64,000 nt of DNA from Cruorifilaria tuberocauda. Taxonomy: Eukaryota; Nematoda; Chromadorea; Rhabditida; Onchocercidae. A program made the translations under genes and the position numbers. The notes beneath the pieces were generated by a model, which did not search any database, was not told the origin of the DNA, and saw nothing but the letters and a program-made list of their open reading frames with translations. Location of the stretch: positions 1 through 64,000 of the forward strand of contig JABVXU010000166.1 in the NCBI GenBank assembly GCA_013365365.1. The letters are read 5' to 3'. Of the stretch, positions 30,601 to 39,093 are shown one piece after another. Each line of letters opens with the position of its first letter. Within the stretch, counting starts at the first letter, position 1.

Positions 30601-33600
30601 GAATATCGAAGGTCACACATTACGACGGATGAATCGAAAGATGCTATATCAGTAATCATAAATAATCAAGCATTCGAAATCGGTGAAATCTCTGAATTGC
30701 ATGCGAGGAAGTTACCTGTTTTAATTTGTTTTACGTAAGTAAACAAAGATTTGTCGGTGGCATGAATAATTACCACCAACAAATCAACAACCCATGAAAT
30801 GAAATTCGGTAGAGGTATACTCTTTCCGCCCTTAATAATACCCGTCAAAAAATGACAGAAAAGACAGAAAAGAGAGAAAAGCCTCTCATTCTATACAAAT
30901 AAAAGAGTGAGATATTATTAGAAAGAATGTTGAAAATATTGAAAAAATATTTCGTTATTCGGAAAAAATTAAAAATTGTAAAATGTTTAAAATTTCTTCG
31001 ATAAATTTTTTTAGGAAATACGATTTTTATTGGTATAGAAATAAATTTCAATAAGAACTTTACTTTTACCATCTTTTTGTTGCAGAAGTGAAATTTTTCA
31101 AAGTTGTATAATTACACATAGAATGATAGTTTTTTTAACAGATTAATGATTCAAATAAAATGATAAATGTTTGAGTATGAATTTCTAAAAGTTGACTTTG
31201 ATAATCATTAGGATTAAAATTATATCTTAATTCATTATTATGTTTGTTTCGTTACAGATAAACAGTAGACAAATTTTAAATTACATGAAAAATAGAAAGC
31301 ATCAGTACGGTTGATTAAAAATAAATAAAATTGGAAATTTTCATTGGATATTACAATTATCGCTATTACTACCTTTCCATTGTCATTTCAGTATAACAAA
31401 GAACTTTTCAAGTAAACGAAAACAAACAAAAAGTTAACATTCACCTAAGCACACCTTTGTATTTAGTGACGGCTATATAAATCTTACCAATAAATTGTAC
31501 AGGTTGTCCAGGTGTGCCACCACCAAGAGGTTCGATTTTGACATTTTCAGCGGAATATCCGGAAATAGTCAATGGATACGGATCAATTTTTTTGCCACAA
31601 ATTGTCATTTCCAGGCGATGGTCACCAACCTGCAAAAAGTACATGTTATGGAATATGAATTAAGAATGAGATAGATAAATAATGGAGAAGTTCGAGGAAA
31701 AATTCGAATGAAATTCACCAAATCCTGAATCAGTAAAAATATGCTTTGATAAAGGAATACCTTCTCTTTCTTTTATCTTCTCATATAGATGATACGAATG
31801 AAAAATAAAGTGAATTCATATAAAAAGCAAAATATCAATTATTACAATCCTATCGTTAATTATCAAAATTTCATGATTGATTATGATATCACCAACTTTA
31901 TTAATAATATATTCACAGATCAGCTTGTGATCACCTCGTCGATAAATACTTATGGGTAAATCGGTACCATCAGAGCCTAGAAAGAAATAACGTTTTTCCT
32001 AAAAAGATAACATTTCTACAGTTAAAAAAAGAGAAAAGGTAAGGTTCAGAATAGAAAAGTAGAAAGAAAGTGGAATTAATGTGATAAAAAGAAACGGATC
32101 AAATGTTATGAATTTTATAATCCAGGATGTATATAAAAAATTTCTGAAAACTTGCCATATAATCGTGCTTGTACATCACTTTCCGTAATACCATCACCCG
32201 TAATTTCGAATGTGGTCGGTTTACCAACAGGAGCACGTTGCAATCCTACTCCGGCTAATTCTGTATACCAGGATTCGGTTCGCTCAATTCTACAGCTATT
32301 GCACGGAATTATTTTTTATAAGAATATTTGACTATTATTTAATTTTTTAGTTAAACTCTTAGGATGTTCAGCAATTCTCGGAAAGTTATCAGTTTGCATG
32401 ATGATAGTATAATTTGCACAAATTAAGAGTTCATTACTGATAATTAGAAATTTTGGATACTATTTTCATCACTATTGATAACAGTTTGTTTAGGTTAACT
32501 GATAGCAGAGTTTGTATTTTTGATAGCTAGTATTAGGATTTCTTATATTCTTCTTCCAAAAGGTGTAAGATTATACATCATAGTTATATCGATCTCATCC
32601 TAATAAAGAAATAGATTATTAAAGCGTTTTTTTTAATGAAAAATTAAGTAATCATACCGTCTACTTTCGATACTTCGTACCATTCGTTCTTCCACCTCAT
32701 AATCAGAATTCGTTTGCTGAGAACTTCTGACCTGAATTTTCCACGGTGACATTCTAACATTTTCACCATTAAATCTCATTTCAACAATGTGTGTTATTGC
32801 CTGTAAAAAGAAAAAAAATGTTTAATTGTAAATATAATGTGCATTATTGTTGGCAGTCGATATCAACCTCATCACTTCGACAAGAAGAGAAGTTCATTGT
32901 GAATAATAAGGGTTCTTCATTTTATATTTATTACTTGATTATTAAAAATTTACAATATATTCTTTTAATAAATTATTGATTTATTCATGTACATATATAT
33001 CCGTCTTATATATGTATATGTCTAATACCAATAAAACAACTAAACAGACATAACTCATACTTAAACTTGATAATATTTTATCTCATATATATTATCCTTT
33101 TCTTGAATGACCACGAGATAATTCTATTAAGAAAGTCTTAGAAGAACAAACCTGAGAGGGAGTAAATGAAGCCAAATAATGTCGTCCTCCAAGTTCACGT
33201 ACACGACACGCCACACGACCACCATTTATCATAATTTCTAAATTACCAGATCCTGCTGCACTTGCGTCAACTACAAAAAATATATATAATCTTACTCTAA
33301 TTCTGCAAAAAATATTAAGTGTAAATTTTGATTTACATAAAATATCCTAAACCAATAGCTATATTTCATTGTTAAAATTTCAAAAAAATTTCCGATTCTT
33401 TTTATAGTAAAACTTTCAAACTTCAGTTTGAATAATTTTAATTAAACAATCATTTAACCTTCTATAAATCAGCTGAATTCAACGATTGCAAAAAATGAAA
33501 AAACGAAGTTATAAGATATATAATCGTTTCGAGAATGATATCAAAGTAAAACAACCCAGGAGAAAGTTAATTTCAACTTGAATTTATTGAAAATAAGCAT

Positions 33601-36600
33601 ACTTTCAAAAGTATAATCTCTGAAAAGTTCATCGGCATTGATAAATTCCGGCATATTCCGGACGGTTACCAAATCCGGATCACCAACATTACATACAAAT
33701 GGGCTTTCATACACACTCTGATTGAAAAGTCTTACATCGATAGAGTGTTCACCTGTAAATCATATTTTCATTTACTTATTTTACTAGAAAAATACTTTAC
33801 CACACAATTAAACTAATTTATTTCAATCATATTTCATTTGTTTCATCGCTACTGTGAACAAGTAGGAAAATGCTTTTAAGGAAATGAGTCTTAGCATATC
33901 AAACTTTATTTCATTAAGTGATAATCGAGTTGCTTTTAAAGGAAACGTTTAATTTTTACCAATAATAAAAGTTCAAATTCATACCAACTTCAACAGGTTT
34001 CCACTCTACTTTGTAGGTTACGTCATCGGTTTGATAAACTCCCGCTCGTTTTATTTTTCCGGAGGGCGCTGAAGAATATTAAGTAAGATGATAAAAAGTT
34101 TAACTTTTGATTCCTTTCCTATCATTTTTTTTAACCTTACTTTGGAACAGAAAGCGAAATTGAAAAAACAGTAAATAAATGAATCAAAAAGACGAAGCTC
34201 AAGTAAGAGGAGAGGATTTGAAATAAAAATTCATATAAATTGAGCATGTAAGACTTTGAGAAGCATGCCACTTCCAATCAATTATCATATATAATTCAAC
34301 CTAATATTAATATAATGTTCAAGCATTTTAAATTTAATTTTCAAGTTCTAAAATCCAGAGACCTTTGTTTCCAAGAAAAAAGGAATGGCATAATTTGAAT
34401 ATCTTTAATGAATTAAAAATAATGAAGCATTCTAGCAAATTGTTTCAGTTGAATTAATCATTATTTTGATAAATAAAGATAGAGATCCATCATCCATTTT
34501 GATTGCTCAATAAATGAAATGTTCTGAAGACAATACAATTTCCTAAGAAGAAAAAGGAATCGACTAAATCAAAATCTGATCTGCCTCAACTCAATTTATA
34601 TATGAATATTAATCCGTGATCTTTATAATGAGTAAAAATAATAAAAGATTGATTTGACAAGAAATCAGATGAGATATAATAACCCTTGCAAACTTATATT
34701 ATCGCAGAAGAAATAGAAAAATAACTGCTAAACAAAATATACTAATATATATGATGCCTTTCATAGCTTACAGTTTATTCTACATCCTTCTAGATTTACT
34801 TACGCCATGAAATTTTTCCAAAAAAAGTACTTAACATTTTTTTCCAAAATGAAAATAGCAATTTTATAATCTAAAATTAACGAACGAAAATCCAATGTAT
34901 AAACAATAGGAATGTTGCTATTTGTTACCATGAAATTGATATTCAATGTTCAGAAATCTTTCTGTAAAATATTACTTATATCTTTTATGTCGCAATTATA
35001 ATATCTCGGGTGAAAAAGGTAATTGGTAAAATAAGGAAATGTTGAATGGAATGGAAAATAAGTGATAGAGCAAGAATAAATTTGTATTTGAAAGACAAGA
35101 AACATTACCAGTAATGGTAACGGTAATATCTTTACATTCAGCACCAACTGCATGAATGAAAAATGTATTAAGTCGATCAACTGAAGCCATTCGCAAATTA
35201 TCACCATAAACAGATACCGAACTTGCATCTGCTATATCCAGTATAAACGGAGAACCTTAATTAATTAAGTTATTGTTTCAGGTAATAATAATGTAATGAA
35301 TTTACAACGAATAAGGAAGTCCTCTTAAAGTAGAATTTATTTGTTAAAATGATTAGATGTTTCAAATAATTCATTTGGCAGTAGGGAAAGTAAAGTCATT
35401 AAAATATTTAGTTAATATTTAGACATTTAAATCTAGGATTAAGTAACATTCCGGCACTTAAATATCTCAAATTGTTGCAAACAGATAAATAATTGATATT
35501 GAATACAAAACATTTTCGAAAATATAAAAGCATCACTTGCTGAGAAGGTAAATAAATAAGCAGTATATAGATGGAATAAATGTAAAACTTACCTTTTACT
35601 TCCATATTGTTAAAGAGGACATGAATTTTATATTGTCCAGCACCATCAGGAGTAAAACTGATTCGATAAACACCTGAATTACCTTGCTCGATCACTTCAC
35701 ATGGCAAGCTTCGACCATGTCGTAATACCGAAACCTGTAAACATACATTTTTTTTCGTTGAAAAAGCAAATTTAGTTCAAATGTAAATATACATTTCAAC
35801 AATTTGCATTACAGTTAAGATCAAAACAAACTTTACATCTTTTTATTTGATCTAGATTTTAAAAGAGAAAATAGTCAGATAGTTCTGACTGATTTGATAT
35901 AATACTCTATATTTCAAAATTATTTCCGATAAAATAAATAAATGAATAAACTGTATAACAAAATATAATTTATAAATTGAAAGGAAAAGTTGTTCTTCGA
36001 CGTTTAAAACGTTTACAGTCAGCAAACCGGAATCAGATTAGAATCATCAAAAATCATTCAATCATTTAGTGTAATTCTGTACCAGTATGATTCCAACAAG
36101 ACATACTTTTACATGAGATTTTTTCTAGTATCAATTATCAGTTACTCATCCGATAGATAAAAATCGATTATATTTAATTTAAACAATTTGGTCAATTACA
36201 ATGAATAAACAAATCATTTTAGTTTAATCTTATCATTTTTTAAATATAATTTCAATTTTGCCTTACTGGAATAATGAAAAAATATTATTTAAAGCTTAAG
36301 CGTGGAAATCGAAAATTCATGTTTTTCGCTAAATAATTTTCAAATATGGAGAAAGCCGTAGAGGAAGAACGAGTTTTAAGAAATTGTACTTATTTAAAGG
36401 AAATTTATGAGCGTATCGAACATTTCCAAGTATTACATTACATTTGCTCTTCAGTTCCATTGAAAGAAAAAATGTTGAACAATATTACCCAAAAACGTTG
36501 TTAATTTTCGGGAGAGGAGAAGGAGGTGGAAATATCGGGGAGCGGGGGAGAGTAAAATGAAATGAGAAGGGATTTTCGTTTATTTGTTGCAATCTCTGCT

Positions 36601-39051
36601 AAAATTCCATTCATTTTCGATCATTTCTTATCCCTATTATTATTATTATTATCGTAATTATGATTTCATATGGGTTTGTTAAATTTAGGTTACAGTTTAA
36701 CGACAAATATATTCTTATTAACTGCCGATCATACCACCCTCTCCGCTTATTTGCTCTTTAAAACGATTCAGTGTGATTTTATCTTAATGTTGAGCCGTGC
36801 TAGAAATTAGATTTCATACCTGAATTTTCGAATATTAAAAACGGTCATAATCTATCATCGAAGTTCAAATGTACAAAATATTCCATTAGCTCCTGTTTTT
36901 TTTTGAAAATATAAAGAAATAAATTATTTTCAAAGATTACTTTGAGAAAACCATCACCAGCTTGCGATGCATTTACACTAAACTTCAGTTCTTGACCAAC
37001 AAGCCCGACATCCAAACCATACACCTGAATTGGGAAAGAAACTTCAACGTCAATAATTACTTTCAAATTTATTATGAATAGAAAATTAAATTATTCAAGT
37101 TCTCAGTTTCTATTTTTTCTAATCAATGATTCGACTACCCAAATTAAAAATTGAATACCTGGACGAGATTGGCGTCATAAACCTTGCAAGCAAATGGAGA
37201 ATCTCGAATGTGCTCACCGTCATAAAGTATACCAATTTGCCATTTACCTGAAAAAGAATCGATGCAGAAGGTGAAGCAAGATAGTGGAAGGAGAAAGGAA
37301 AATGAAAAGTAAAACTGTATTTACTTGAAAATCTTGAATAAAAGAAAATTTTCATTACAAGATGTCTATGAGACAATATCCCTTATCAATTGATTTTTTT
37401 ATTCACATGCACAAATAGAATGGACAGGAATTACGAACGCGACAGAATCTGATATTCAGAATTTGAATTCCGGTTTGAATTACTTACCATCATGAAAACA
37501 TGGAAAGATCTATAAGGTGACTATGTCTCAATCTGAGATTTATCGAATATTTTCGAGGGAGAAACCAGTTCTCTTTAAGATTTCTAAGAATTTAAAAATC
37601 CATAAAGGTTCGTATTTTATTGAACAGTACAATTTTGATAACTACCGTTCAATTCCTAAGACACTTTTTTGTGTTAATAATATCAAAAATAATCGATTTC
37701 GAATTTTATTGTGTTATAAAGATCAAATACTTTAATTAGTTATTTGAAGCTGAATTTCATTCCATGCCATTTCTTATATACTTCAAGTCCAAACAAAAAT
37801 TCTAGTATAGTATTCATAAAAAACAAAAAAAAATCATATCGAGGGACCTTACTTTGTAAAGAAAGCTTATATCTCTTAACGGCTAGAAGGTTTTTGACAA
37901 AATTTTCTTATAAATCTATTTCGGCTCCCACATATTTTCCATAAAATATCTATTTTGCTACAATTTGCCACAAACAATTAAAATACAGCTACAAATTGCC
38001 ATTTTTCTAAACGATTGAACTGCACAAGCAAAATTAAATTTTTTTTAGAAATACTTTTTGACTGATCATTCGGGAAATTATAGAATAAAAATTTTAAAGA
38101 AAAAAAGAACAAAGTTTATTCTTATCACTAATTATGTTACAAGCATAAGTTCCAGGGATGTTTAAGATCAGAGAGCTGTCGAAAACTTGGAATCTGTTTT
38201 AAATAATATCGTAATGAATTCAGATACTAATTTAATTTGAAGAATTGGAAAATTTTGGATTTATGCGATAATTTCATTAAACATGATAATGAAAAGAAAG
38301 ATAAGAGGTCTGGATTTGCAGTATAATATTTCAGATTACAATTAAGTTTTGACGACAGTATAATTAATGCTACAACAAAAGGTGAGTCAAATTTTTAATA
38401 TCCATCAATCAATCAATCAATAAGACAAGTATAAAAAGAACTAACCAACTTCATTTGGTGTAAAAGTAGCTGTAAAAATGCTTCCTTTCTTGAGTACCTG
38501 ACAATTCTTGACACAACCCGAAGGTGCGACTGCTTCAACAAGGATAGAACCAGCAGACGAATCGCCGTGTGCATTTATCTGTAATTGTTCTTATCGATGA
38601 ATGATTTATTGATTACATATAGAAAGAAATAATCGTTGGCACTATTCAATTCTTGAAAAATGCGCTCTTCATCGATTTTTATGTGATTGAAGTGTAAATT
38701 TCATCAGAATAAATCATTTTCTATCAAAAATTCATTGCATCTTTCCTATCTATCAAAAATTCGTTTCTTCTCCTTTAGGTAAGTTATTTTATAGTTTGTA
38801 GCAAACTTCCTTTTTTCCAAACTAAATTCATTTGATATGAAACAATGTTGGAATCAATGTAATTATAACATATTCTATTTTGCAAATTTTTTTAAAGAAT
38901 TAGAAATTAAATCTTAGAGAATCTTGGATATTATCGTACAATTAAGAGATAAATTACTTACCACTACTTCAACAATAGAACCAATGGAACACGGTTCGCT
39001 TAGACCGGAAAAAGAAACATGTCCGATATCGGGCACCGAGTAGAGGTCCAT
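3965..39051 (-). CDS. fln-2: Giant filamin (FLN-2/jitterbug class) without CH domains, 59 coding exons
   Basis: Filamins are rod-like actin-cortex scaffolds built of Ig-like repeats of about 90 residues. Seen directly: the rebuilt exons join with matching phase and sum to 9051 nt, 3017 codons including the stop. Approximate layout in residues: Ig repeats 1-6 at 1-580; a low-complexity Ser/Tyr/Arg/Asp-rich region at 580-1245; repeats 7-8 at 1245-1430; a Lys/Glu-rich stretch at 1430-1495; repeats 9-20 at 1495-2600; a short linker; repeats 21-23 at 2622-2925; a Pro-rich tail to 3016. The repeat signature recurs throughout: an internal AxxAGxGxL strand, a FxPxxxGxH/Y turn and a terminal GSPF. The start chosen is the ATG at 39051, 40 nt below a TTCAG acceptor, with an in-frame TAA just upstream of that acceptor. 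The filamin call is firm. The fln-2 assignment rests on the length, the long insertion and the divergent repeats, and is inference. A longer isoform with distant 5' exons is possible. Confidence 0.9.
4989..5283 (-). other. GC-AG intron in fln-2
   Basis: The donor is CTGG|GCATGT and the acceptor ends TTTTCAG. Phase 1 is required to read VVKYSDEQVPGSPF in the next exon. The alternative GTTTCA donor 4 nt further on gives phase 2 and a stop. GCATGT is a weaker GC donor than GCAAGT, so this is slightly less certain than the other two. Confidence 0.65.
7070..11290 (-). CDS. fln-2: fln-2 exons 43-52: Ig repeats 15-20 and linker
   Basis: Exons: 11290-11069, 10946-10773, 10529-10383, 9849-9766, 8904-8764, 8622-8446, 8297-8151, 7815-7687, 7588-7451, 7328-7070. 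Recognisable repeat pieces are FTPRTEGVHNISVLVGDEHI, FTPRQVGLHLIDVMIDG, FTPENIGLHQIEVTFAD, FIPTKIGQYKLSTKLAG, FTPTEVGRHLVNIEHNN and YYPHQPGKYGIYLYWSD. The 7070-7328 exon ends repeat 20 at VIVEG and then encodes a polar linker of about 35 residues (from EQPSTSRAIPF onward, continuing into the next exon) before repeat 21. By analogy with vertebrate filamins this linker may act as a hinge; that is inference. Confidence 0.9.
11574..16313 (-). CDS. fln-2: fln-2 exons 30-42: Ig repeats 9-14
   Basis: Exons: 16313-16172, 16046-15963, 15695-15558, 15313-15146, 14766-14519, 14351-14145, 13958-13865, 13489-13365, 13220-13151, 12855-12775, 12533-12399, 12140-12023, 11776-11574. Repeat borders show GSPFTCRAYDPAK, GSPFTCHLVMTQ, GSPFTAKAFDAKC, GSPMVCPVSE, IGPFIMDVSEPP and GERQYVRVIQRG. 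The body strands VDASQAGVGNLEVAVNEG and IDAARAGAGNMEIIVS are typical filamin C-D strand motifs. Repeats 13 and 14 are more divergent, lacking a clear AGxG motif, but keep the FRPxxxGEH and FHDIGRYSVDV turns. Several exons are only 70-95 nt, which is why the ORF signal is broken here. Confidence 0.9.
16047..16171 (-). other. GC-AG intron in fln-2
   Basis: The donor is CATAG|GCAAGT and the acceptor CATTTTAG. Phase 1 is forced by the downstream exon (ATCCAGAAAAAAG read as D-P-E-K), and the nearby GTTTTA would give phase 2 and a stop. The junction joins LDVTVI to DPEKRRIENS within repeat 9. Confidence 0.75.
16405..18531 (-). CDS. fln-2: fln-2 exons 24-29: Ig repeats 7-8 and Lys/Glu-rich segment
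   Basis: Exons: 18531-18365, 18040-17934, 17549-17420, 17075-16893, 16769-16712, 16528-16405. Repeat 7 runs from HEIVRRGKDVDVKV to CPFPIRVYDAS. Repeat 8 contains VDAGRAGFGNLEMAIKD and ends NSPFEVNIV. The last exon then encodes a run dominated by Lys, Glu and Arg (KEKEEKKREEKERMKKEKEE), likely a single charged alpha-helix or coiled coil, which continues into the next exon as KEAKKKKHQMEKK before repeat 9 begins. The 58-nt exon at 16712-16769 uses the donor GT|GTATGT, the only choice that keeps the downstream frame open. Confidence 0.88.
19001..23787 (-). CDS. fln-2: fln-2 exons 16-23: long disordered insertion between Ig repeats 6 and 7
   Basis: Exons: 23787-23604, 23453-23266, 23168-22266, 21985-21901, 21614-21486, 20776-20696, 19835-19709, 19159-19001. 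Together they encode about 600 residues with no Ig-repeat signature. The 903-nt exon is the longest in the gene and is rich in Ser, Tyr, Asp, Arg and Thr (for example TETRYSSVSPARTYEY-like texture). Later exons are charged, with REREDHIADIVEEAA-type acidic and REEQKIR-type basic helices. The last exon ends in a Ser/Pro-rich stretch (SKPSSPSPMSTPRATP). The composition suggests a flexible, possibly phosphorylated hinge. Established knowledge: filamins usually carry only short hinges between repeats, so an insertion this size is typical of divergent nematode/arthropod filamins. I recognise no named domain in it. Confidence 0.85.
20696..20776 (-). CDS. fln-2: Small phase-2/phase-2 exon of fln-2 (27 codons)
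   Basis: The acceptor TTAACATTAG ends at 20777 and the donor CG|GTTCAG lies at 20695/20696. Read in phase 2 after the preceding exon (21486-21614, which also ends CG|GTTCA), it adds an open 27-residue segment containing RSRGYISSSYAEEFRKQ and returns to the same phase. The length of 81 nt is a multiple of three, so the exon could be included or skipped without changing the frame. It lies alone in an intron of about 1.65 kb, is too short for simple ORF finding, and is supported only by splice signals, phase and composition. Confidence 0.6.
21122..21200. repeat. Short degenerate tandem duplication in an fln-2 intron
   Basis: CACATTAAATCAAAT at about 21124 recurs as CACATTAAAATCAAATG about 60 nt later, and TAATATAATG(T/C)C(G/A)CATTAA occurs twice between them. 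This suggests a small slipped duplication. Confidence 0.55.
23788..26397 (-). other. Large fln-2 intron (2.6 kb)
   Basis: The intron lies between repeat 6/linker exon 15 and the first exon of the disordered insertion. It contains an imperfect ATT/ACT triplet repeat at about 25501-25565 and runs of A/T. No exon with matching phase was found in it. Confidence 0.6.
25501..25565. repeat. Imperfect ATT/ACT triplet repeat
   Basis: Repeated TTATTACTATTATCACTA-type units inside a fln-2 intron. It is low-complexity, with no coding meaning seen. Confidence 0.85.
26398..39051 (-). CDS. fln-2: fln-2 exons 1-15: N-terminal Ig-filamin repeats 1-6
   Basis: Exons in transcript order: 39051-38962, 38578-38446, 37247-37159, 37024-36941, 35734-35593, 35255-35109, 34068-33985, 33752-33603, 33270-33152, 32799-32658, 32289-32156, 31976-31897, 31629-31488, 28261-28094, 26499-26398. 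The first exon encodes MDLYSVPDIGHVSFSGL, which already begins the first strand of repeat 1, so no actin-binding head precedes it in this reading. Repeat ends are marked by RDSPFACKVYDA, GSPFILDIADA, ESPFVCNVGDP, MSPWKIQV, YPLTISGY and GCPIRVDI. Every junction keeps the frame. Introns here are large (up to 3.2 kb) compared with the later part of the gene. This is the usual place for alternative promoters in filamin genes, but none is demonstrated. Confidence 0.9.
26500..28093 (-). other. Large fln-2 intron (1.6 kb)
   Basis: AT-rich intron between the exons encoding the two halves of the end of repeat 6. Small plus-strand open frames near 27932-28114 overlap the next coding exon antisense and have no coding character of their own. 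Confidence 0.6.
28262..31487 (-). other. Largest fln-2 intron (3.2 kb)
   Basis: The intron interrupts repeat 6 after the strand KIEPLGGGTPGQPVQF. It holds an (AAT)n run at about 28703-28730, a GA-rich run at about 28985-29012 and a 119-codon minus-strand open frame at 28692-29051 that shows no filamin signature. I see no supported exon in it, but it is the best place in the gene for an internal promoter or an alternative exon. Confidence 0.6.
31977..32155 (-). other. GC-AG intron in fln-2
   Basis: The upstream exon ends TATATG and the intron begins GCAAGT. The acceptor is TTTTTCTAG. The next exon can only be read after a phase-1 junction, because the other phases hit stops, and no GT donor gives phase 1. 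The GC donor joins ARLYG to SDGTDLPISIYRR in a normal filamin repeat. Confidence 0.75.
34069..38445 (-). other. Introns of 0.7-1.2 kb between early fln-2 exons
   Basis: The intron stretches 34069-35108, 35735-36940 and 37248-38445 lie between supported exons (35109-35255, 35593-35734, 36941-37024 and 37159-37247). A G-rich stretch near 36508-36570 reads as a pyrimidine-rich tract on the transcribed strand. An (AATC)n run sits at about 38403-38420. No further exon is evident. Confidence 0.55.
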
Positions 39052-39093
39052 ATCGTCGTCGTCGTCGTTGTTGTTGTTGTTGTTGTTCTTACT
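39052..39093 (-). promoter_or_regulatory. Acceptor site and Asn/Asp triplet run just upstream of the fln-2 ATG
   Basis: Reading the minus strand, ACATTCAG ends at 39092 and is followed by TAAG, seven AAC triplets (39087-39067), four GAC (39066-39055), GAT and then the ATG. The sequence after the acceptor is in frame with the ATG if an upstream exon ends in phase 2; otherwise it is 5' UTR. Two readings fit: a spliced-leader trans-splice acceptor about 40 nt from the start codon, as is common in nematodes, or a cis-splice site for a longer isoform with a poly-Asn/poly-Asp linker. Confidence 0.5.
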
